Assembly (NCBI GenBank): GCA_963834515.1
Contig: CAWICB010000009.1
Location: 310,001 to 374,000, forward strand
DNA: 64,000 bases
From: RYN-230 sp963834515
Lineage (GTDB): Bacteria > Actinomycetota > Actinomycetes > Streptosporangiales > Streptosporangiaceae
Direction of reading: 5' to 3'
A model generated the notes under the pieces. The model saw nothing but the letters and a program-made list of their open reading frames with translations, made no database searches and was not told the DNA's origin. The stretch's first letter is position 1. Each line of letters opens with the position of its first letter. The translations under genes and the position numbers were made by a program. Positions 59,696-64,000 of this stretch are shown piece by piece.

Positions 59696-60859
59696 GTGAG
59701 ACAGTCCGTCCGGGCTGCAGCCGCGCTCGCCGTCGTGGCGCTCTTGGCGGCCGCGTGCGGCAGCAGTGGCTCATCTGGCAGCAGCAGCTCGCCGAGCAGC
59801 AGCTCGTCCAGCAAATCCTCAGGCACCAGTACATCGGCCAAGTTCACCGGCTGCATGGTCACCGACACCGGTGGCATCGATGACAAGTCGTTCAACGCCT
59901 CGTCGTGGCAGGGCATGCAGCAGGCGCAGGCGGCCGAGCCGAGCAAGGTCACCGTCAAGTACCTGCAGTCCACCTCGCCGGCTGACTATGCGTCGAACAT
60001 CTCGGCCTTCCTCGGCGAGAAGTGCGGGATCATCGTCACCGTCGGGTTCCTGATGGCCGGCGCGACCGGGACGGCGGCAACGTCCAACCCGTCGTCCAAG
60101 TTCGCCATCGTGGACTGCGCGCTCGCCTCGGCGTCGTGCCCGTCCAGCGCGTCCGGCAAGCCGACCACCCCGCCGAAGAACGTCGACTCGCTGGTGTTCG
60201 ACACCGTGCAGGACGGGTTCCTCGGCGGCTACCTGGCCGCCGGCATGACCAAGACCGGCAAGGTGGCCACGTTCGGCGGCGAGAAGCTGCCCACCGTGAC
60301 CATCTACATGGACGGGTTCTGGGACGGCGTGCAGTACTACAACCAGCAGCACCACACGCACGTGGCGGTGCTGGGCTGGAACGAGAAGACCCAGTCCGGT
60401 GAGTTCACCAACAGCTTCACCAACCTGACCATGGGCCAGACCATCACGCAGCAGTTCATCACCGAGGGGGCGGACATCATCTTCCCGGTGGCCGGCGGCG
60501 TGGGCCTCGGGGCCATGAAGGCGGTGCAGGACGCGGACAACGCCGCCGGCACCCAGAAGGTCAACGCGATGTGGGTGGACACCGACGGCTGCATCAGCGC
60601 GGCGCAGTACTGCAAGTACTTCATCACCAGTGTGGAGAAGGGCATCCAGACCGCAGTGAAGACCTCGGTGCTGGACGCGGCCAACAGCACGTTCAAGGGC
60701 GGCACCTATATCGGCACGCTGGCCAACGGCGGCGTGACGCTGGCGCCGTACCACGACTTCGCCAGCAAGGTCCCGGCCAGCCTGCAGGCCGAGATCAACA
60801 CGCTGAAGGGGGAGATCATCAGCGGCAAGATCAAGCCGGCCACGAAGAGCCCGGTGTAA
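59696..60859 (+). CDS. BMP-family ABC substrate-binding lipoprotein (nucleoside uptake likely)
   Basis: The 387-aa lipoprotein has a signal peptide ending in the lipobox LLAAAC (C21). A Ser/Gly-rich linker (22-46) leads to a Bmp/PnrA-type periplasmic-binding fold with VTDTGGIDDKSFNASSWQG, TVGFLMAGAT and FPVAGGVGLGAMKAV. PnrA-like proteins bind purine nucleosides. The GTG start at 59696 has AGGAGG 5 nt upstream. It is followed by ATPase and permease genes, and the nucleoside-degradation operon lies 4 kb away, supporting a nucleoside cargo. Confidence 0.9.
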   Translation: MRQSVRAAAALAVVALLAAACGSSGSSGSSSSPSSSSSSKSSGTSTSAKFTGCMVTDTGGIDDKSFNASSWQGMQQAQAAEPSKVTVKYLQSTSPADYASNISAFLGEKCGIIVTVGFLMAGATGTAATSNPSSKFAIVDCALASASCPSSASGKPTTPPKNVDSLVFDTVQDGFLGGYLAAGMTKTGKVATFGGEKLPTVTIYMDGFWDGVQYYNQQHHTHVAVLGWNEKTQSGEFTNSFTNLTMGQTITQQFITEGADIIFPVAGGVGLGAMKAVQDADNAAGTQKVNAMWVDTDGCISAAQYCKYFITSVEKGIQTAVKTSVLDAANSTFKGGTYIGTLANGGVTLAPYHDFASKVPASLQAEINTLKGEIISGKIKPATKSPV

Positions 60860-60870
60860 GCCGCTGCGCC

Positions 60871-60910
60871 AGGCTGGGCCGGGGCCGTCATGGCTGCCCC
60901 GGCCCAGCCT
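60871..60910 (+). terminator. 15-bp stem-loop between the lipoprotein and ATPase genes (attenuator-like)
   Basis: Perfect arms 60871-60885 (AGGCTGGGCCGGGGC) and 60896-60910 enclose a 10-nt loop in the 99-bp gap. Such hairpins after solute-binding genes usually raise the ratio of binding protein to transporter by partial termination or by protecting the upstream mRNA. Confidence 0.7.
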
Positions 60911-60958
60911 GCGTCACACTGACGGGTAAACACCGGGACCACCAGCAGAGGGACGGCC

Positions 60959-62704
60959 GTGGAACTCGAGCTGCGCGGCATCACGAAGCGCTTCGGCAGC
61001 CTGGTGGCGAACGACCACATCGATCTCCGGGTGGCGCCAGGCGAGATCCGTGGCCTGCTGGGCGAGAACGGGGCCGGCAAGACCACGCTGATGAACGTGC
61101 TCTACGGGCTGATGCAGCCCGATGAGGGCGAGATCCTGATCGACGGCCAGCCAGTGGTGATCCACTCGCCCAAGGACGCCATCAACGCGCGGATCGGCAT
61201 GGTCCACCAGCACTTCATGCTGGTCCCGGTGTTCACCGTGGCCGAGAACGTAATCCTCGGCGTGGAGCCCACCCGCGCGCTGGACCTGCTCGACCGGCGG
61301 AAGGCCCGCCGCCAGGTGCGGGAGCTGTCCGAGCGGTACGGGTTGCAGGTCAACCCGGACGCCCTGGTCGAGGACCTGCCGGTCGGCGTGCAGCAGCGGG
61401 TAGAGATCATCAAGGCGCTGCTGCGCCAGGCCAGCGTACTGATCCTGGACGAGCCCACCGCGGTGCTCACCCCCGGGGAGACCGAGGACCTGTTCCGGAT
61501 CATGCGTGAGCTGCGGGAAGGCGGCCGGTCCATCGTCTTCATCTCGCACAAGCTCAAGGAAGTGCAGGCCATCGCTGACCACATCACCGTGATCCGGCGC
61601 GGCAAGGTGGTCGGCGAGCGGCCGCCCACCGCCACCGACGCCGAACTGGCCGCGCTCATGGTCGGCCGGGCGGTGGAACTGCGGGTCACCAAGGAGCCCG
61701 CCCGGCCGAAGGACGTCGTGCTCGACGTCAGCGACCTGACCGTGACCGGTGAGCTGATCCCGGACGAGGAAGGGCACAGCCGGAACGCGGTGGACGGCGT
61801 CACGTTCCAGGTCCGGGGCGGGGAGATCCTCGGGGTGGCCGGCGTGCAGGGCAACGGCCAGACCGAGCTGTGCGAGGCGCTCATGGGGCTGCGGCCGGCC
61901 GCCGGGTCGGTACGGCTGGAGGGCCGGGACATCATCCGGGCCAGCCCGCGGGACCGGCTCCGGGGCGGGATGGCCTACATCCCGGAGGACCGGCAGCAAG
62001 ACGGGATCGTCAAGGACTTCTCGGTGGCGGACAACCTGGTGCTGGACACCTACGACCGCCCGCCGCACGCCCGGGGGATCGCGATGGACCTGGCGGCCAT
62101 CCGCCAGGACGCCACCCGGCTGGTCACCGAGTTCGACATCCGGACCTCCTCCATCGACACGCCGGTCGGCACGCTGTCCGGCGGCAACCAGCAGAAAGTG
62201 ATCCTGGCCCGGGAGGTGGGCCGCCGGGTCCGGCTGCTGCTGGCCAGCCAGCCGACCCGCGGCCTGGACGTCGGGTCGATCGAGTTCGTGCACCGCCGGA
62301 TCGTCGAGGAACGCGACCAGGGCGTGGCGGTGATCATCATCTCCTCGGAGCTGGACGAGATCTACGCGCTGGCCGACCGGATCGCCGTCATGTACGAGGG
62401 GAAGATCACCGGGTTCCGGCCGCCCACCGTGCCGGTGGCCGAGCTCGGGCTGCTGATGGCCGGGGCCACCACCGGGGATGGGACGGCGCCAGGCGGTACC
62501 GACGGGAGCAGCCTGGAGGCCAGCGGCGCGGCCATCGAGGCGGCCAACCCGGCGCTCGGCGTGGTGCCGGTGATGACCACGGAACCGGTGGTCACCACGC
62601 ACCCGGCCGACGGCGACGCGGCGGCCAGTCCCGGCGACGGCCAGGCCGGGGACGACGGCCCGGACGGCCCGGACGGCCCGGATGGGCAGGATGGGCAGAC
62701 ATGA
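60959..62704 (+). CDS. Double-domain ABC importer ATPase (sugar/nucleoside type)
   Basis: The 581-aa protein has two ABC cassettes. The first has Walker A GENGAGKTT (35-43), VEDLPVGVQQRVEI and LILDEPTAVLTP. The second has the degenerate Walker A GVQGNGQTE, lacking Lys, the signature LSGGNQQKV and a changed Walker B (LLASQPTRGLDVG). This asymmetry is normal for RbsA/NupA-like subunits. The tail beyond ~510 is disordered with PDG repeats. GTG 60959 has GAGGGA 6 nt upstream; the stop overlaps the permease start (ATGA). Confidence 0.93.
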   Translation: MELELRGITKRFGSLVANDHIDLRVAPGEIRGLLGENGAGKTTLMNVLYGLMQPDEGEILIDGQPVVIHSPKDAINARIGMVHQHFMLVPVFTVAENVILGVEPTRALDLLDRRKARRQVRELSERYGLQVNPDALVEDLPVGVQQRVEIIKALLRQASVLILDEPTAVLTPGETEDLFRIMRELREGGRSIVFISHKLKEVQAIADHITVIRRGKVVGERPPTATDAELAALMVGRAVELRVTKEPARPKDVVLDVSDLTVTGELIPDEEGHSRNAVDGVTFQVRGGEILGVAGVQGNGQTELCEALMGLRPAAGSVRLEGRDIIRASPRDRLRGGMAYIPEDRQQDGIVKDFSVADNLVLDTYDRPPHARGIAMDLAAIRQDATRLVTEFDIRTSSIDTPVGTLSGGNQQKVILAREVGRRVRLLLASQPTRGLDVGSIEFVHRRIVEERDQGVAVIIISSELDEIYALADRIAVMYEGKITGFRPPTVPVAELGLLMAGATTGDGTAPGGTDGSSLEASGAAIEAANPALGVVPVMTTEPVVTTHPADGDAAASPGDGQAGDDGPDGPDGPDGQDGQT

Positions 62705-64000
62705 GTGATGATGACAGCGGCCCTCCCCCGGGCCCCGGGGCGGGCGGCGGCCCGGACCCGGAGCAGCCGGGGCCGGGCCGCCGGGGCCCAGGCAGTCCGG
62801 GCCCGGGCCAGCCGGCGGACGGCGGCCCCAGTGCCGCGGTGACCACGCAGCCGGCCGGGCCGGCCGCTGAGGCCACCGAGCCGCCCCGGGGCCAGGGCCT
62901 GAACCACATCATCATCCAGTCCATCACCCAGGGCAGCCCGGCCGTCACGACCACGCTGGCCATCTTCGCCGCGCTGGTCGTGGGCGCACTGATCATCGCG
63001 TTCAGCGACACCACCGTGCTGCACGAGTGGTCGACGTTCTTCTCCAACCCTGGCGCCGCGATCTCCGCCGCCTGGGATGCGGTCGCCGCCGCCTACTCGG
63101 CGCTGTTCGAGGGCGCGATCGTCAACCCGCACACGATCGCGGCCGCGTTCCACGGCGGCTCGGTCGGCGCCATCTTCTACCCGCTGTCGCAGACCGCGTC
63201 CCAGGCCACCCCGCTGATCCTGACCGGGCTGTCGGTGGCGCTGGCGTTCCGGGCCGGCCTGTTCAACATCGGCGCGGCCAGCCAGTGGATCGGCGGCGCC
63301 ATCGTGGCTACCTACCTCGGCTTCGCCGTCAGCCTGCCGCTGGTCATCCACGCCATCGTCTGCCTGATCGGCGGCTTCGCGGGCGGCGCGGCGCTGGGCT
63401 GGCTGGTCGGCGACCTCAAGGCGCGCACCGGGGCGCACGAGGTGATCGTCACGATCATGCTCAACTACGTGATGTACGACTTCCTGTCCTACCTGCTCGG
63501 CACGCCGAGCGCGCTGCAGCTGCCGCACCAGTCCAACCTGATCAGCCCGACCATCGCGAGCAGCGCCCAGCTGCCGCACGTCGGCGGCCCGCCGCCGCAG
63601 GTCGGCGTCGGGTTCCTGGTCGCGCTGGCCGCCGCGGGCGGGATGTGGTGGCTGCTGGCCCGCAGCACCACCGGGTTCGAGTTCCGCGCGGTCGGGGCCA
63701 ACCCGAGCGCGGCCCGCACGGCCGGGATGAGCGTGGGCCGGACCTGGGTACTGGCCATGGCGCTGGCCGGCGGCCTGGCCGGCCTGTCCGGCGCGGTGAC
63801 CATCCAGGGCACGTTCTACAGCCTCAACTTCCAGAGCTATGGCACATACGGCATCGACGGCATCACGGTGGCGCTGCTCGGCCGGGCCAAGCCGCTGGGC
63901 GTGGTGCTGGCCGCGCTGCTGTTCGGCGCGCTGGACGCGGGCAGCACGGTGATGCAGGCGGCCACGTCGGTCCCGGTCGACATCACCGAGGTCATCCAGG
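62701..64000 (+). CDS. ABC importer permease (BPD_transp_2 type), 3' end beyond window
   Basis: ATG 62701 overlaps the ATPase stop by 4 nt, and the frame is open to the window edge (433 codons). The first ~65 residues are a Pro/Gly-rich disordered extension. TM helices begin near AVTTTLAIFAALVVGALIIA. The RbsC/NupB-type core follows, with TPLILTGLSVALAFRAGLFN and NIGAASQWIGG, then HEVIVTIMLNYVMYDFLSYL and FRAVGANPSAARTAGMS. It forms the pore for the BMP-dependent importer; a second permease would be expected just outside. Confidence 0.92.
   Translation, partial: MSDDDSGPPPGPGAGGGPDPEQPGPGRRGPGSPGPGQPADGGPSAAVTTQPAGPAAEATEPPRGQGLNHIIIQSITQGSPAVTTTLAIFAALVVGALIIAFSDTTVLHEWSTFFSNPGAAISAAWDAVAAAYSALFEGAIVNPHTIAAAFHGGSVGAIFYPLSQTASQATPLILTGLSVALAFRAGLFNIGAASQWIGGAIVATYLGFAVSLPLVIHAIVCLIGGFAGGAALGWLVGDLKARTGAHEVIVTIMLNYVMYDFLSYLLGTPSALQLPHQSNLISPTIASSAQLPHVGGPPPQVGVGFLVALAAAGGMWWLLARSTTGFEFRAVGANPSAARTAGMSVGRTWVLAMALAGGLAGLSGAVTIQGTFYSLNFQSYGTYGIDGITVALLGRAKPLGVVLAALLFGALDAGSTVMQAATSVPVDITEVIQ

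Overview
The window is very GC-rich with dense, often overlapping genes, frequent GTG starts, SARP/AfsR, CGNR and VapBC families and a LigD-type polymerase. This points to a soil actinomycete (Actinomycetota), possibly Streptosporangiales-like. The lineage is inferred from gene content only. I saw no rRNA, tRNA or CRISPR array. The only mobile DNA recognised is one short transposase remnant.

Layout. 1-5000: the 3' end of an MMPL exporter, a DevR-like regulator, a LigD-type polymerase, and an EamA transporter divergent from a CGNR zinc-finger regulator. 5100-7051: a D-Ala-D-Ala carboxypeptidase and an MreB-like protein. 7080-11144: a TPP riboswitch followed by an overlapping operon (NCS1 permease, APH-type kinase, PLP decarboxylase). 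11163-14455: a histidine kinase/response regulator pair. 14718-18250: an aldo/keto reductase, a SpoIIE-type phosphatase whose frame runs into a vapB antitoxin, vapC, and a hypothetical gene.

18276-30479: twelve minus-strand genes, nearly all overlapping or about 10-24 nt apart. They encode a GAF-SpoIIE phosphatase, an anti-sigma-type ATPase, two STAS proteins, a hypothetical protein, an FAD oxidoreductase and six tandem paralogous multi-TM proteins whose conserved block recalls sensor-kinase membrane modules but which have no kinase domain. This is the most unusual locus here; it looks like a partner-switching module tied to a membrane-sensor array. A SARP regulator is divergent from it.

33638-51607: a broken glycosyltransferase, upp, an FHA-PrsW protease, an aldehyde dehydrogenase pair, a FolD-like protein lacking the catalytic lysine, a lipoprotein, a DUF4037-like protein, a two-component system beside an ABC exporter operon interrupted by an IS remnant, threonine aldolase, a HicAB-like pair, and a methyltransferase fused to duplicated winged-helix-like domains.

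51750-64000: a nucleoside catabolism operon (cdd-deoA-add-deoC), an ArsR regulator with an operator array, Maf, isochorismatase-like, oxidoreductase and hemerythrin genes, and a BMP-type ABC importer (lipoprotein, double ATPase, permease running off the window). With upp, these form a plausible nucleoside uptake and salvage region.

Several genes carry single frame changes in GC-rich runs (near 20340, 30360, 34700, 39350, 41090 and 47155, perhaps also 22005 and 49140). The number suggests assembly indels rather than true decay, though only raw reads could tell.
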